Shown here: piece after piece, positions 1 through 8,956 of the stretch
How the letters are laid out: every line of letters begins with the position of its first letter
Numbering within the stretch: the stretch's first letter is position 1
Origin: JAVBQL01 sp031549085
GTDB lineage: Bacteria; Spirochaetota; GWE2-31-10; MWDO01
Direction of reading: 5' to 3'
Length of the DNA: 64,000 bases
Assembly: GCA_031549085.1 (NCBI GenBank)
Contig: JAVBQL010000001.1
Coordinates: forward strand, 62,001-126,000
Translations under genes and position numbers: made by a program
Notes under the pieces: model-generated
What the model was told of the DNA's origin: nothing
Database searches by the model: none
The model's input: the letters and a program-made list of their open reading frames with translations, nothing else

Positions 1-1833
1 AGGATACTTTTCCATCATATCAATAAAGAGCGATTCATTTACCTCAAGAAGTCCACCATTCAGTATCTTACTTGCGTTTATACCCCCAAGAGAGCTATTT
101 GCATTTGTAGATATTCCTATATTTGATAACATAGAGACTTCTGTTCCATAGCTTGTTGAATATCTATTCATTATGATAACACGAAGTTTTGATGCAAGTT
201 GCAAAAGAGATTGATCTCCAAAGAGAGGAGGTTTTTGAAACTCTTTACTTGAAGTTGGCTCATCTGTAGATAGTTTTGTATTTTTATTTATCATTTCCAT
301 CAAAGAGTTGTAGTTTTCCAAAAAATCCATAATTGTTGCAACTATTTTCTCATAGTTTATATCAATTTTTATAGACTCCTCTTTATCACTCACTCCCAAT
401 ATATTTAATGTTACACCTTTTATAACATCATCTATAATATTTGATGGTTTTTTTATCTCTATTCCATCAACAAAAATAAGCGCATCTTTTGGGGCTGACA
501 ATTGATTCTTATATTGTATTCCATCGGGATTGCTTTTATCATAAAAAAGAATATTCCCAACAGTAAGTTTTATATCCTCTTTTGGGTTTTGAAAAATTAA
601 GCCAGTGATTCTCTCATTTTTGTTTATTAAATCTGCAATGTCAAATTTTAATACCTTCTCGTTTTGAGAAATATCAAGTTCAGGAAGCTCTATTGTCCTC
701 TTGTCAGTTACTATCTTTAATGTTACTAAATCTTTTTTGATAACATCTTTAGGAATAAGTATATCATCTGTTAAATCTTCTATATAATAATTACTTTTTA
801 AATTATTATCTGTTTTTGTCATTTTATCTGGAATATCAAGCAGAGGGGATTCACCCTTTAGAAAAATACCATCTATAAGAATATCACCAGATGTCTTAAA
901 AGACACTTTAGCATTTGAATCCAAGCCAATAGCAACAACATCAGAAGAGGTGTCTTTTAAAGCAGTTGTGTCATCTGAAAGATCGTTTTGAGGATTATTC
1001 ACCTCAGGCTCTTTCAGAATCTCTTGAAAACCAATTTCTAGGGTAAGCCCATCTCTATAGGCTATGGTTTTCGTACCTATTTTAAAAGTTTCATAACTAT
1101 TTATGTTTAGCTTATCATTAGCTATTTCTGGAGTATTAGGATATTTGGAACCCTGAAAATCATTTTTTATAGAGGTTGTATTATCTTTATTGATAGGAAT
1201 TTTTTGTTCAAATCTCTCGCCATTAACTATAAAACCATACTTTTTTAAAAAAGCCTCTGTACTCTCATTATTAAAGCTAATTCTATTCTCTTCACCACTC
1301 TTGCCAGACTCCAAAACAAGAATAGAGGTTGTGGAGCTATCATTTGTAATTGATGCTTTTAAATTATCTTTAGAGGCTCTCTTTACCTCGTCAACAAAAC
1401 TTTGAAGAGTCTCACCAGAAAAAGAGAAGTTTACACTCTCTTTTCCAACTTTAAAACTATAGTCACCCTTTGGAATAATCTCTTTTCTACTGATAGGATC
1501 GCTTGCAATTCTATGAGAGAGAGCTCTCTCCTTTACCTCAATTTTATATTCTCCAACAGCAGCTCCTCTTAGAACTGTTGCCCTAACAACATGCTCATTA
1601 GAAGATTCTGATATTTTCTCATCAAATGGAGAATCATAATTGAATAGTTTTTTTGATTTATTTTGAAGATCTGTTGTCTTATTTTTTAACTCAAGCCAAA
1701 CAGCTTTTGTATCTTTTAGAGACTCTTTTTGCTTCTCTATTTTGCCCAATTGTTCCCTCTTAGGCTTCATTATTCTATCTATTGTATCTATAGATTTGTC
1801 ATTATAACCGGGTACACTTATACCATCACTCAT
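1..1833 (-). CDS. fliD: FliD, flagellar hook-associated protein 2 (filament cap), 3' end cut by window edge
   Basis: This is an open frame of 611 codons from an ATG at 1831-1833 that runs off the left edge of the window, so the C-terminus is missing. The N-terminus (MSDGISVPGYNDKSIDTIDRI) is the usual FliD opening, followed by a long coiled stretch rich in K, E and Q and then beta-rich hook-associated segments. FliD caps the growing filament and helps flagellin subunits insert at its tip; in spirochaetes the filament is periplasmic. The gene lies downstream of flaG and two flaB genes on the same strand, which is a classical late-flagellar neighbourhood. Shine-Dalgarno support is weak (TGGAA a few bases upstream). 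A sigma-28-like -10 element lies about 155 bases upstream. The family call rests on the N-terminal sequence and context; length already exceeds most FliD proteins, as is common in spirochaetes. Confidence 0.88.
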   Translation of the reverse strand, partial: MSDGISVPGYNDKSIDTIDRIMKPKREQLGKIEKQKESLKDTKAVWLELKNKTTDLQNKSKKLFNYDSPFDEKISESSNEHVVRATVLRGAAVGEYKIEVKERALSHRIASDPISRKEIIPKGDYSFKVGKESVNFSFSGETLQSFVDEVKRASKDNLKASITNDSSTTSILVLESGKSGEENRISFNNESTEAFLKKYGFIVNGERFEQKIPINKDNTTSIKNDFQGSKYPNTPEIANDKLNINSYETFKIGTKTIAYRDGLTLEIGFQEILKEPEVNNPQNDLSDDTTALKDTSSDVVAIGLDSNAKVSFKTSGDILIDGIFLKGESPLLDIPDKMTKTDNNLKSNYYIEDLTDDILIPKDVIKKDLVTLKIVTDKRTIELPELDISQNEKVLKFDIADLINKNERITGLIFQNPKEDIKLTVGNILFYDKSNPDGIQYKNQLSAPKDALIFVDGIEIKKPSNIIDDVIKGVTLNILGVSDKEESIKIDINYEKIVATIMDFLENYNSLMEMINKNTKLSTDEPTSSKEFQKPPLFGDQSLLQLASKLRVIIMNRYSTSYGTEVSMLSNIGISTNANSSLGGINASKILNGGLLEVNESLFIDMMEKYP

Positions 1834-1988
1834 TGTAAAATTCCATTTTTAATTTATATCTTTTCTTAAATATACAAGAAAAAGCTCTTAAAAAGAACTA
1901 TTTTAATGATTTTCTTTTCTAAAAGCCTTTCTAAAATAAAAAATTATAAAAGCAGCTATTCATTTAAGAAAAGAGAACTACAATTCAA

Positions 1989-1996
1989 TTATCGGT
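1989..1996 (-). promoter_or_regulatory. Candidate sigma-28 (FliA) -10 element upstream of fliD
   Basis: On the minus strand this octamer reads ACCGATAA, one base from the enterobacterial sigma-28 -10 consensus GCCGATAA. A convincing -35 at the expected distance is not visible (TTTTGATT at best). A start just downstream would leave a fliD leader of about 150 bases. The rest of the 1834-2159 gap is AT-rich and shows nothing else I can name. Confidence 0.35.
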
Positions 1997-2159
1997 TTTT
2001 ATATTCAAATCAAAACTAAATTTCTTAAACTTGCAGATATCAAAAAGAGATTCAAATTATAGAAATTAAAATTCAACCCATTTTTAATATATGCAAATAT
2101 TAAATGACATTAAAAATAGTAACTACAATAATAAAACCCTGCCCAAGAAATTATCTCTT

Positions 2160-2504
2160 TTATAAAGCTCTATTATTTAGAATTTGTTTAAAATAGCTAG
2201 CCAATCCCTGTATCTCTTTAGATGGAATTTCTCTTAAAACTCGTCCATTCTCTCCATCAGATACTGTTATAATTACTCTATTAATATCTTCGTTATATGA
2301 CAACCTAACGTTCTTGTCTCTCATAATAGGCTGTCTCTTAAACAGTTCATTCAATTTTTCCGCTGCAATTTTCATATCTTTATCAGAAACAACGTTTTTT
2401 ACAACATTTTCAATTTTTCTTAAAAGAACTTGTTCTCTATCTGAGCTTTTTTTCACATCCTGTGTTGCTCTTATTGCATAAGAACCATCAAAATTTAGCA
2501 TCAT
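2160..2504 (-). CDS. flaG: FlaG family flagellar protein
   Basis: A 114-residue protein whose C-terminal half carries the FlaG pattern: a short strand (LSYNEDINRVIITVSD), a glycine-containing turn, and REIPSKEI followed by a helix ending in FKQILN. FlaG proteins sit beside flagellin and fliD genes and influence filament length, probably in the periplasm here. The frame is open further upstream, but a strong ribosome site (AAAGGAGGAGG) lies directly before the tandem ATGs at 2499-2504, so translation should start there and not at the upstream GTG-type codons. It lies between flaB and fliD on the same strand, as in many bacteria. The first 40 residues are not conserved in a way I can recognise. 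Confidence 0.8.
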   Translation of the reverse strand: MMLNFDGSYAIRATQDVKKSSDREQVLLRKIENVVKNVVSDKDMKIAAEKLNELFKRQPIMRDKNVRLSYNEDINRVIITVSDGENGRVLREIPSKEIQGLASYFKQILNNRAL

Positions 2505-2588
2505 GACCTCCTCCTTTCTAAGCCAAGCCCCCTCTACCATTGTTTATAAAAAATAGACAAAAAAATACCTCTTTTTAAAGACTTAAAT

Positions 2589-2625
2589 AACCTACCTCTA
2601 AGCTTTTAAGGTTTAAAGGTAGGTT
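2589..2625 (-). terminator. Hairpin between flaB and flaG
   Basis: AACCTACCT at 2589-2597 pairs perfectly with AGGTAGGTT at 2617-2625 (9 bp, 19-nt loop). It lies just past the stop of the downstream flaB. There is no strong T-run on the minus strand, so it may be a partial terminator or an mRNA 3'-end stabiliser rather than a full stop. Confidence 0.45.
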
Positions 2626-2697
2626 TAATTCGCGATTTTACCAAATTGGGTGTTAATTTAAAAATGTTTGAGACGTCTCAATCAATCTTTTAAAATA

Positions 2698-3534
2698 CTA
2701 ACCTAATAGTCTTAATACTGTTTGAGGTAAAGTATTAGCTTGCGCAAGCATTGCTGTACCTGTTTGAGTTAAAATGTTATCTCTAACAAATTTAACCATT
2801 TCACTAGCCATGTTAGTATCTCTTATAAGAGACTCAGCAGCTTGAAGATTTTCAGCAGCGTTGTTTACACCTTTTTGTGCTAATTCAAATCTGTTTTGGT
2901 ATGCACCAAGATCTGCTCTTTGTTTGTTTATAATTTTAAGAGCTTCATCTACACTACCAATAGCTGCATTTGAATCATTAACATTACTGATTTTTACTTC
3001 AGCAATCTTAAGATCTTCAGCTTTCATGCTACCAATAAACATAGATTTTCTTTGGTCCATGTTAGCACCAACGTGTAACATTAGTCCGCCATCTTCAGAA
3101 CCCTCTTGACCAGCGAAAGTACCGTCTAATAGGTTTCTTCCATTGAATTGAGCGTGTGAAGCAATTCTGTTGACCTCATCAATCAATTGGCTAACTTCAA
3201 CTTGGATATAAACTCTATCTTCGTTTGAATAGATACCGTTTGAAGCTTGTATAGCAAGCTCTCTAATTCTTTGAACGATATCAGTAGTCTCTTGAAGATA
3301 TCCTTCTGTAGCTTGAATCATAGCAACACCATCTTGGATGTTTTTCTCAGCTTGATTTAAGCCTCTTATTTGAGATCTCATTTTCTCAGAAACTGCAAGA
3401 CCTGAAGCATCGTCTGCAGCTCTATTGATTCTCAAGCCAGAAGCAAGTTTTTGTGCATCTCTAGATACATCTGTAGTTTTGAATTTCAATACGTTGTTAG
3501 CATTGATAGATGTCATATTGTGATTAATGATCAT
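2698..3534 (-). CDS. flaB: FlaB-type core flagellin (first copy)
   Basis: A 278-residue flagellin of the spirochaete FlaB class. The N-terminal D0/D1 block (MIINHNMTSINANNVLKF, then a SEKMRSQIRGLNQAEKNIQDG-type helix) and the C-terminal block ending TAMLAQANTLPQTVLRLL are intact. The variable centre is short, as expected for FlaB (~285 residues). Subunits pack into the core of the periplasmic filament; export is through the flagellar type III apparatus, so no signal peptide is present. The ATG at 3532-3534 is preceded by AAGGAGGG with 8-nt spacing. It follows the other flaB by ~240 bp that contains a hairpin, so it may be transcribed separately or by read-through. No flaA sheath gene is in the window. 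Confidence 0.96.
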   Translation of the reverse strand: MIINHNMTSINANNVLKFKTTDVSRDAQKLASGLRINRAADDASGLAVSEKMRSQIRGLNQAEKNIQDGVAMIQATEGYLQETTDIVQRIRELAIQASNGIYSNEDRVYIQVEVSQLIDEVNRIASHAQFNGRNLLDGTFAGQEGSEDGGLMLHVGANMDQRKSMFIGSMKAEDLKIAEVKISNVNDSNAAIGSVDEALKIINKQRADLGAYQNRFELAQKGVNNAAENLQAAESLIRDTNMASEMVKFVRDNILTQTGTAMLAQANTLPQTVLRLLG

Positions 3535-3677
3535 TTAGATTACCCTCCTTGATTTTACATTCCTATCCCACTAAGAATGGATTTTTTTAGGTTATCTCCT
3601 ACTTGAAATAGTCCTATTTAACTTTAGACTTGATAAAACCGCTTTTACACCCAAGCTAAAGTAAAAAACAGGTATCA

Positions 3678-3706
3678 CTCCCCTTCTTTTTTATGGAAAG
3701 GGAGTA
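3678..3706 (-). terminator. Hairpin between the two flaB genes
   Basis: ACTCCC and GGGAGT pair around an AT-rich loop with extra imperfect pairing inside; on the minus strand it is followed within ~12 bases by a run of six T. This is a plausible, moderate terminator for the upstream flaB. Confidence 0.4.
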
Positions 3707-3774
3707 AAACCCGAGAACTAGTCTCTTAATCAAAAGAGAGTTAGTAAAAAATTTCAAAGAACAAGCTAAAAAAA

Positions 3775-4623
3775 CTAGCCATTTAACAATCTTAATACAG
3801 TTTGTGTTCTAGCATTTGCTTGAGCAAGCATTGCTGTACCACTTTGTACAAGTATATTATTTTTTGTAAAATTAACCATCTCGCTTGCCATATCAGTATC
3901 TCTAATAATAGACTCTGCCGCTTGAAGATTCTCTGCTCCAATCAATAGACCCTTGTTTGCTTGTTCAAATCTATTTTGAAAAGCACCCAAATCTGCTCTC
4001 TGTTTGTTAACTATTTTAAGAGCTTCATCCAAAGTACCAATAGCAGCATTTGCATTATCCGCTGTTGATAGTGATATAAACTCACCACCGCCTTGTCTTA
4101 TTCCCAATCCTGTAGCTGACATATTTCCAATAAAGATTTGCTCTCTTTGATCCATATTAGCTCCTATATGTATCCACATAGATGCTCCACTATTATCACT
4201 AGCAAATCTTCCTGTTAACATATTTAAACCGTTAAATTGAGCATGAGAAGCAATTCTATCAACTTCATCCACAAGTTGACTAACCTCAACTTGAATATAA
4301 AGTCTATCCTCACTGCTATATATACCGTTTGCAGCTTGAATTGCCAATTCTCTAATTCTTTGAATAATGTCTGTTGATTCTTGTAAATATCCCTCAGCAG
4401 TTTGAATAAATGAGATACCATCTTCAGAATTTTTCTCGGCTCTAATTAGGCCTCTAATTTGAGATCTCATTTTTTCAGAAACAGCAAGACCAGAAGCGTC
4501 ATCTGCAGCTTTATTAATTTTTAAGCCAGAAGACAATTTTTCCATGTCTTTTCCTACAGATATGTTATTGAACTTTAAGACACGGTTTGCATTAATAGAT
4601 GAAATGTTGTGGTTGATAATCAT
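3775..4623 (-). CDS. flaB: FlaB-type core flagellin (second copy)
   Basis: A 282-residue FlaB flagellin, clearly paralogous to the neighbouring copy. It shares the D0/D1 helices (KAADDASGLAVSEKMRSQI) and the C-terminal TAMLAQANARTQTVLRLL but differs in the central ~60 residues (GNMSATGLGIRQGGG). The frame is open 15 codons further upstream, but GGAGG lies six bases before the ATG at 4621-4623, which also gives the canonical MIINHN start. Multiple flaB genes with slightly different subunits are usual in spirochaetes and let filament stiffness vary along its length. A sigma-28-like promoter candidate lies ~255 bases upstream, which implies an unusually long leader. Confidence 0.96.
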   Translation of the reverse strand: MIINHNISSINANRVLKFNNISVGKDMEKLSSGLKINKAADDASGLAVSEKMRSQIRGLIRAEKNSEDGISFIQTAEGYLQESTDIIQRIRELAIQAANGIYSSEDRLYIQVEVSQLVDEVDRIASHAQFNGLNMLTGRFASDNSGASMWIHIGANMDQREQIFIGNMSATGLGIRQGGGEFISLSTADNANAAIGTLDEALKIVNKQRADLGAFQNRFEQANKGLLIGAENLQAAESIIRDTDMASEMVNFTKNNILVQSGTAMLAQANARTQTVLRLLNG

Positions 4624-4874
4624 TTGTTTCCTCCATGAAACATAGGTATAGTAAGTATCCATACTCACTATTATTATTAAACACTCATACGAGCATTTTT
4701 TTTACATAAACAAAAAATTTAAAATTTCCAAAAATCCTTTTTGGGACACCTCCTTTTGTCTTTTAAGCTTTAGCATCCATGCCAAGCCTTTTTTTGTTAC
4801 CCTTTTATCTCCCAAGAACATTCGCTTTTATGATACCCCACGTACCATAAAAATAGTAATAAAAAAACCATGTC

Positions 4875-4900
4875 TAATCGACACAATTCTCTAAAACTTA
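4875..4900 (-). promoter_or_regulatory. Candidate sigma-28 promoter for flaB
   Basis: On the minus strand TAAGTTTT, 10 bases, then GTCGATTA resembles the sigma-28 consensus TAAAGTTT-N11-GCCGATAA, with one base less spacing. The predicted start near 4868 gives a ~245-nt untranslated leader containing a near-perfect anti-SD match (AAAGGAGGTG at ~4747-4756) that is not followed by an open frame of any length. The rest of the 4624-5110 gap is AT-rich and shows nothing else. Confidence 0.4.
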
Positions 4901-5110
4901 ATAACAATATACAACTTATTTTTTTTATTATCAATGTTTTTTTGAAAAAAAATATTTTTTAAAAAAATTAATTGATTTTTTTATATTCTTTATGCCGAGA
5001 ATAGTAAATTAATATTTTTTTTGCTCATTTACAATCAAATTATAATAGAAATAGACCTATAAATATAATAGTTTGAATTTATTTATTAAAAAAATGGAAT
5101 TTAAATAATA

Positions 5111-5140
5111 AAAAAAGATGCTTAATATTTATTAAGCATC
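5111..5140 (-). terminator. Rho-independent terminator of the repeat lipoprotein gene
   Basis: GATGCTTAAT (5117-5126) and ATTAAGCATC (5131-5140) form a perfect 10-bp stem with a 4-nt loop. On the minus strand the stem is followed at once by six T (5111-5116). It lies 27 bases past the stop codon of the lipoprotein gene. Confidence 0.85.
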
Positions 5141-5166
5141 TTTAATTGATTTATAAATTTAATAAA

Positions 5167-6297
5167 CTATTCTACTTTTTTCAAAAGTACACCCTCTATA
5201 CCTATAGGATATACGCCTAAATCTAGCATTGTGCTAAAAGTCAAATCTCCTGTTTGATCTATAACATAACTGGAACCTTGTATAAATACTGGCTGATAAG
5301 GATAGTCCCTATCTTTTACTTTTATGATTGTATCTGTACAAAACACTAAATCATAAATAGAGACATCATTAAGATAATAGCTAAAAAAGCTCATTTCACT
5401 GCTATTAATTATCACTTTTTGCTCATCTAAATAATATGAAGCAGGCTCTCCAACTGCATACTCATCTTCAGGAACCCAAACACCTCGCAAAGCTAAAGGA
5501 AACTCCGGTGGAGTAGTAGGCTCTTCCGTGGTCACCTTTTTCCATCTTACAGGATTTCCCTCACTATACTCCATATTTGTTGGAGAAACTCCATATATTT
5601 CACTAAATGTAAGCACATTATTGGTATCTATGGAGTAGCTAGAGCCCTGTACAGATACAATTGCACCAGCAGGAGGAACTATATCATATATAATTTTTAT
5701 TATACTATCTGAACAGTAAACGATATTAGCATCATAGGAATAGCTAATTAGCTTATTACTAGTTATTGTAAATATCTCATTTGGTTGATATGCGGATGGA
5801 GGTTGGCTCTCTACATAAGAAAGCTCAGTAGCCCATGCTCCTTGCAGTTTTTGCGGAACCACTAATGACGTCTGCTCAGTTGCAGTAACCTTTGTCCATG
5901 TTTTTGGAGAATCATCTGTATACTCTATTCCTATTGGATAGACACCTTCAATTGTAGTTGCTGTAAGAACATTACTATTTACAACGTAGCTGCAACCTTG
6001 ATTAACAGGTACACCATCTGCTCTTACCGTAATTACAGAATCAGTACAAGAGATCAATGTAAACCTACCAGTTCCACTCATGATAGCCTCTCTTTTAGTC
6101 ACTATAACTTTCATATTATCAGCGTAATCTGATGCTGTTAAATTATCTATAAAAAACGGAGACATAACCCATGTCCCTTGCAAATTTTCTGGAAACTCTG
6201 CTGGCTCTCCATCTGTTTTAGTTCCACCTTCTGGTGCTGGACAAGCTACCAAGATAGAGATTATAAAACAAACAAAAATAAATAAAATTTTTCTCAT
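5167..6297 (-). CDS. Lipoprotein with three ~110-residue tandem repeats
   Basis: A 376-residue protein with a lipoprotein signal peptide: a hydrophobic core at residues 4-18 and the lipobox LVAC with Cys19. After a short linker come three homologous repeats, starting near residues 35, 145 and 265. Each opens with a PxxLxGxW motif (NLQGTWV, KLQGAWA, ALRGVWV), has a central CTD/CSDxIIKV strand and ends with GSSYVID...GVYPIGIEY. The 'leaves x% G-W' opening and all-beta pattern resemble lipocalin-like or META-type lipoprotein domains, but I do not recognise the family. It probably sits on the inner leaflet of the outer membrane or in the periplasm. AGAGGTG precedes the ATG by four bases and a strong terminator follows, so it is a single-gene unit. 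Function unknown. Confidence 0.8.
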   Translation of the reverse strand: MRKILFIFVCFIISILVACPAPEGGTKTDGEPAEFPENLQGTWVMSPFFIDNLTASDYADNMKVIVTKREAIMSGTGRFTLISCTDSVITVRADGVPVNQGCSYVVNSNVLTATTIEGVYPIGIEYTDDSPKTWTKVTATEQTSLVVPQKLQGAWATELSYVESQPPSAYQPNEIFTITSNKLISYSYDANIVYCSDSIIKIIYDIVPPAGAIVSVQGSSYSIDTNNVLTFSEIYGVSPTNMEYSEGNPVRWKKVTTEEPTTPPEFPLALRGVWVPEDEYAVGEPASYYLDEQKVIINSSEMSFFSYYLNDVSIYDLVFCTDTIIKVKDRDYPYQPVFIQGSSYVIDQTGDLTFSTMLDLGVYPIGIEGVLLKKVE

Positions 6298-6473
6298 AAA
6301 ACACCTCTTAAAAAAACATTACATTCGTAATAATACAATTATATCGACATAAATAATAAATGTCAATTTTTATATTTAAACATAAAATTATTATAAAAAA
6401 TAATACCTATTTATGATATGGTTTTTATAAAGTTTTGAAAAAAGTTGTATATAAAGCTCTACTCTGAAATTGA

Positions 6474-7862
6474 TTAGTTATAGAAATAATCTGTTACATA
6501 TTTCTTTAATAGTTTTCTTATATCTCCAAACTCGTTGATAACTTTTTGAAACTCACCTATTACATTATCAATCTGCAGTGGAGGCTCTTTTATATTAGAA
6601 ACTAATAATTTATCAAATTTTGTTTTAATCAAACTCTCATTTTGAGATAGTGGTTTCTCATATAATTTCTCTCCCGGCCTTATGCCTGTTATAACAATTG
6701 GGATCTCATTTTCACTATGTCCATACAATTTTATCATCTTTTTTGCAAATTCATAAATATTAATGGCCTCTCCCATATCAAGTACAAAGAGATTACCATC
6801 TTCAACACATGGTGACTTTATAACAAGTCTTGATGCCTCACTTATAGACATAAAGTACCTTACCATCTCTCTATGTGTTACTGTAACAGGGCCACCCCTC
6901 TTTATCTGCTCCTCAAAAAGAGGGATAACACTGCCTCTTGACCCCAAAACATTCCCAAAACGAGTAATTCTAAATCTGGTACTATTTTGATACTCATTAA
7001 AAGAGAGTAGCAATAGTTCTGACAATCTTTTACTTGCTCCCATAACAGAGGTTGGCTCAACAGCTTTATCTGTGGATACAAATATAAAATCTTTAACTCC
7101 ATTCTCTATTGCACACTTTGCAACATTAACACTTCCAAAAACATTATTTTTTATGGCCTCATCTGGAAAATCTTCCATTAATGGAACATGCTTATGCGCA
7201 GCAGCATGAAAAATTATATCAACATCAAATTTTTTTATTTCGTTGTTTAACTTTTCATAATCACGAACATCTCCTATAACATAGGAGAATCTCTTATCAT
7301 TATATTTAGATATGAGAGAGTGAATTGAGTTCTCTCCATGGCCAAAGGCGATAATTCTTCCAACAGGCAGTTTAAAAAGTTCGTTAACTATCTCACTTCC
7401 TATGGAACCGCCAGCACCTGTTATAAATATGTTTTTGCCTTCGTAGAAAGGTGCTACCACATCAATATCAAAACCGACCTCTTCTCTTCCAAGTAGATCT
7501 ATCGGATTTATCCTTCTAACTTGACTAAATGAGAAATCGCCACTTATTATCTCATACATACCTGGTACAATTTTAATCTTTATCTTTTCTCCCTCTAAAT
7601 AGGAGATTATTTTATTTATTTCCTCTTTGCTGGCAGATGGAATCGCAATTATTACTTCATCTATACTATATTTTTTTATAATCTCTTTTGATAGTGAGAT
7701 CTTTCCAAATACAGGTCTCTCAAGTACTGTTTTTTTGTTTTCATCATCATCTAAAAAACCATGAAGATTATATTTTAAATTTAAGTTTTTATTAAATAGT
7801 ATATCGTTGGCTACGATTTTAGCAGCAACCCCAGCACCTATTATTATTAAATTTTTTTTCAA
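6474..7862 (-). CDS. CapD/FlaA1-family UDP-sugar 4,6-dehydratase, soluble form
   Basis: A 462-residue two-domain enzyme. Residues 1-120 form an N-terminal nucleotide-binding domain (GAGVAA near residue 9). Residues ~140-440 form an extended short-chain dehydrogenase domain with GAGGSIGSE (149-157) for NAD(P) binding and an active-site segment STDKAVEPTSVMGASK. Thr264, Asp265 and Lys266 fit the catalytic triad, and Met274 replaces the usual Tyr, as in PglF/WbpM. These enzymes convert UDP-GlcNAc to a 4-keto-6-deoxy sugar for LPS, capsule or flagellin glycans. The four N-terminal membrane segments found in WbpM/PglF are absent, so this form should be cytosolic. The start is TTG, supported by AAGGTG seven bases upstream. 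The exact sugar product cannot be told from sequence. Confidence 0.9.
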   Translation of the reverse strand: MKKNLIIIGAGVAAKIVANDILFNKNLNLKYNLHGFLDDDENKKTVLERPVFGKISLSKEIIKKYSIDEVIIAIPSASKEEINKIISYLEGEKIKIKIVPGMYEIISGDFSFSQVRRINPIDLLGREEVGFDIDVVAPFYEGKNIFITGAGGSIGSEIVNELFKLPVGRIIAFGHGENSIHSLISKYNDKRFSYVIGDVRDYEKLNNEIKKFDVDIIFHAAAHKHVPLMEDFPDEAIKNNVFGSVNVAKCAIENGVKDFIFVSTDKAVEPTSVMGASKRLSELLLLSFNEYQNSTRFRITRFGNVLGSRGSVIPLFEEQIKRGGPVTVTHREMVRYFMSISEASRLVIKSPCVEDGNLFVLDMGEAINIYEFAKKMIKLYGHSENEIPIVITGIRPGEKLYEKPLSQNESLIKTKFDKLLVSNIKEPPLQIDNVIGEFQKVINEFGDIRKLLKKYVTDYFYN

Positions 7863-8088
7863 CTTTTTTCACCTTTTTAAATAAAAATTGGTTCCATTTT
7901 AGAAAATTTATTATTTGACTAAACCGATAAAAAATAATATCATATAAATTTATAAAATAAAAGAAATATGAAAAAATCTTACTTTTTTTTCAGTATGCAC
8001 TTTTTTTATTTTTTAAATTCATTTTGAATTTTCTACTTAATATGTAGTATGCGCTATTTTTTTAAACTAATAATTAAGGAGCTTGCAA

Positions 8089-8934
8089 ATGAGCCAATTA
8101 TCTCAAAGTGAAATTAATTCCGTTTTAAATAAAATAAGAGCCAAATATGATCTTCTCTTTAGAAATTATAAAAAATCAAGAGTGCTTGCAGAGATGTTTG
8201 AAGATAGGTATAAAAATGCAATAAAATCAAGATTAAATATGTTGGCTTTTTTAAGAGCAGAAATTGATGCTGTTGACCTGATGTTAAGAAAAGAGGAAGA
8301 AAAAAAGGTAGAAGATGACAAACTTAAAGAGCAAGATGCTGTGTTGGCAAAAAAAAGAAATGAAATTGAACTCTCTATCGCTGAACAGGTACAGATAGAG
8401 TATAGACAAAAAATTCTAAAGTATCCAAAAGCTGAAATGTCTGTAGAGTTAGATGAAGAGTTGGACCATTTTATTGGAGCTATGAGAGATTTTTTAAACT
8501 CATATCTTCCAGCATTAACATATCTCTATAAAGAAAAGACTCATACTGCTGAGGGAGAAAAATTAAATATACTCTATGATAAAATTGTTTTGCAATATGA
8601 TTATAAAGGTGATGCTCCTATCGCAAGACGTCTTATAACAGCATACAACCATAATGATCCAAAAAGAATGGATCATGAGAGAACTTTTGTAATGAAGGAG
8701 ACTGCATTTACATTCAATGATGTTATGGACGAACTTCAAGACGTTTGGGATAAGGGGGCTATTCCATTTCCAACAAATAGAATGGTGCTTCCAAAACTTT
8801 TATCGCAAGAAAGTAAATTTATAAAAATATTTGATAATAAAACTTTTAGGGAGGCATTTATTATAGTTTACGAACATATAAAACACATAGTTTCTGATTT
8901 TAGAATAAAAGATATAAAGAGAAAGATAAATTAA
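8089..8934 (+). CDS. Hypothetical charged coiled-coil protein
   Basis: A 281-residue protein that I do not recognise. There is no signal peptide or membrane segment. Residues 1-115 are helical and highly charged, with a run EEEKKVEDDK and likely coiled coil. Residues ~125-280 are a mixed region with aromatic-rich helices (DHFIGAMRDFLNSYLPALTYLY). The longest frame begins at a TTG two codons earlier, but AAGGAG lies exactly seven bases before the ATG at 8089, so MSQLSQSE is the better start. It stands alone on the plus strand between two minus-strand genes. Two short direct repeats (AGTATGC with G/A CT, at ~7992 and ~8047) lie in the 226-bp upstream gap and could be regulator sites. It is probably a lineage-specific cytosolic protein. 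Confidence 0.75.
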   Translation: MSQLSQSEINSVLNKIRAKYDLLFRNYKKSRVLAEMFEDRYKNAIKSRLNMLAFLRAEIDAVDLMLRKEEEKKVEDDKLKEQDAVLAKKRNEIELSIAEQVQIEYRQKILKYPKAEMSVELDEELDHFIGAMRDFLNSYLPALTYLYKEKTHTAEGEKLNILYDKIVLQYDYKGDAPIARRLITAYNHNDPKRMDHERTFVMKETAFTFNDVMDELQDVWDKGAIPFPTNRMVLPKLLSQESKFIKIFDNKTFREAFIIVYEHIKHIVSDFRIKDIKRKIN

Positions 8935-8956
8935 CATATATATTTTATAAAAAAAA

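Noticed and set aside
4224..4421. 65-codon frame inside flaB
   Set aside because: It is an out-of-frame shadow of the flagellin gene.
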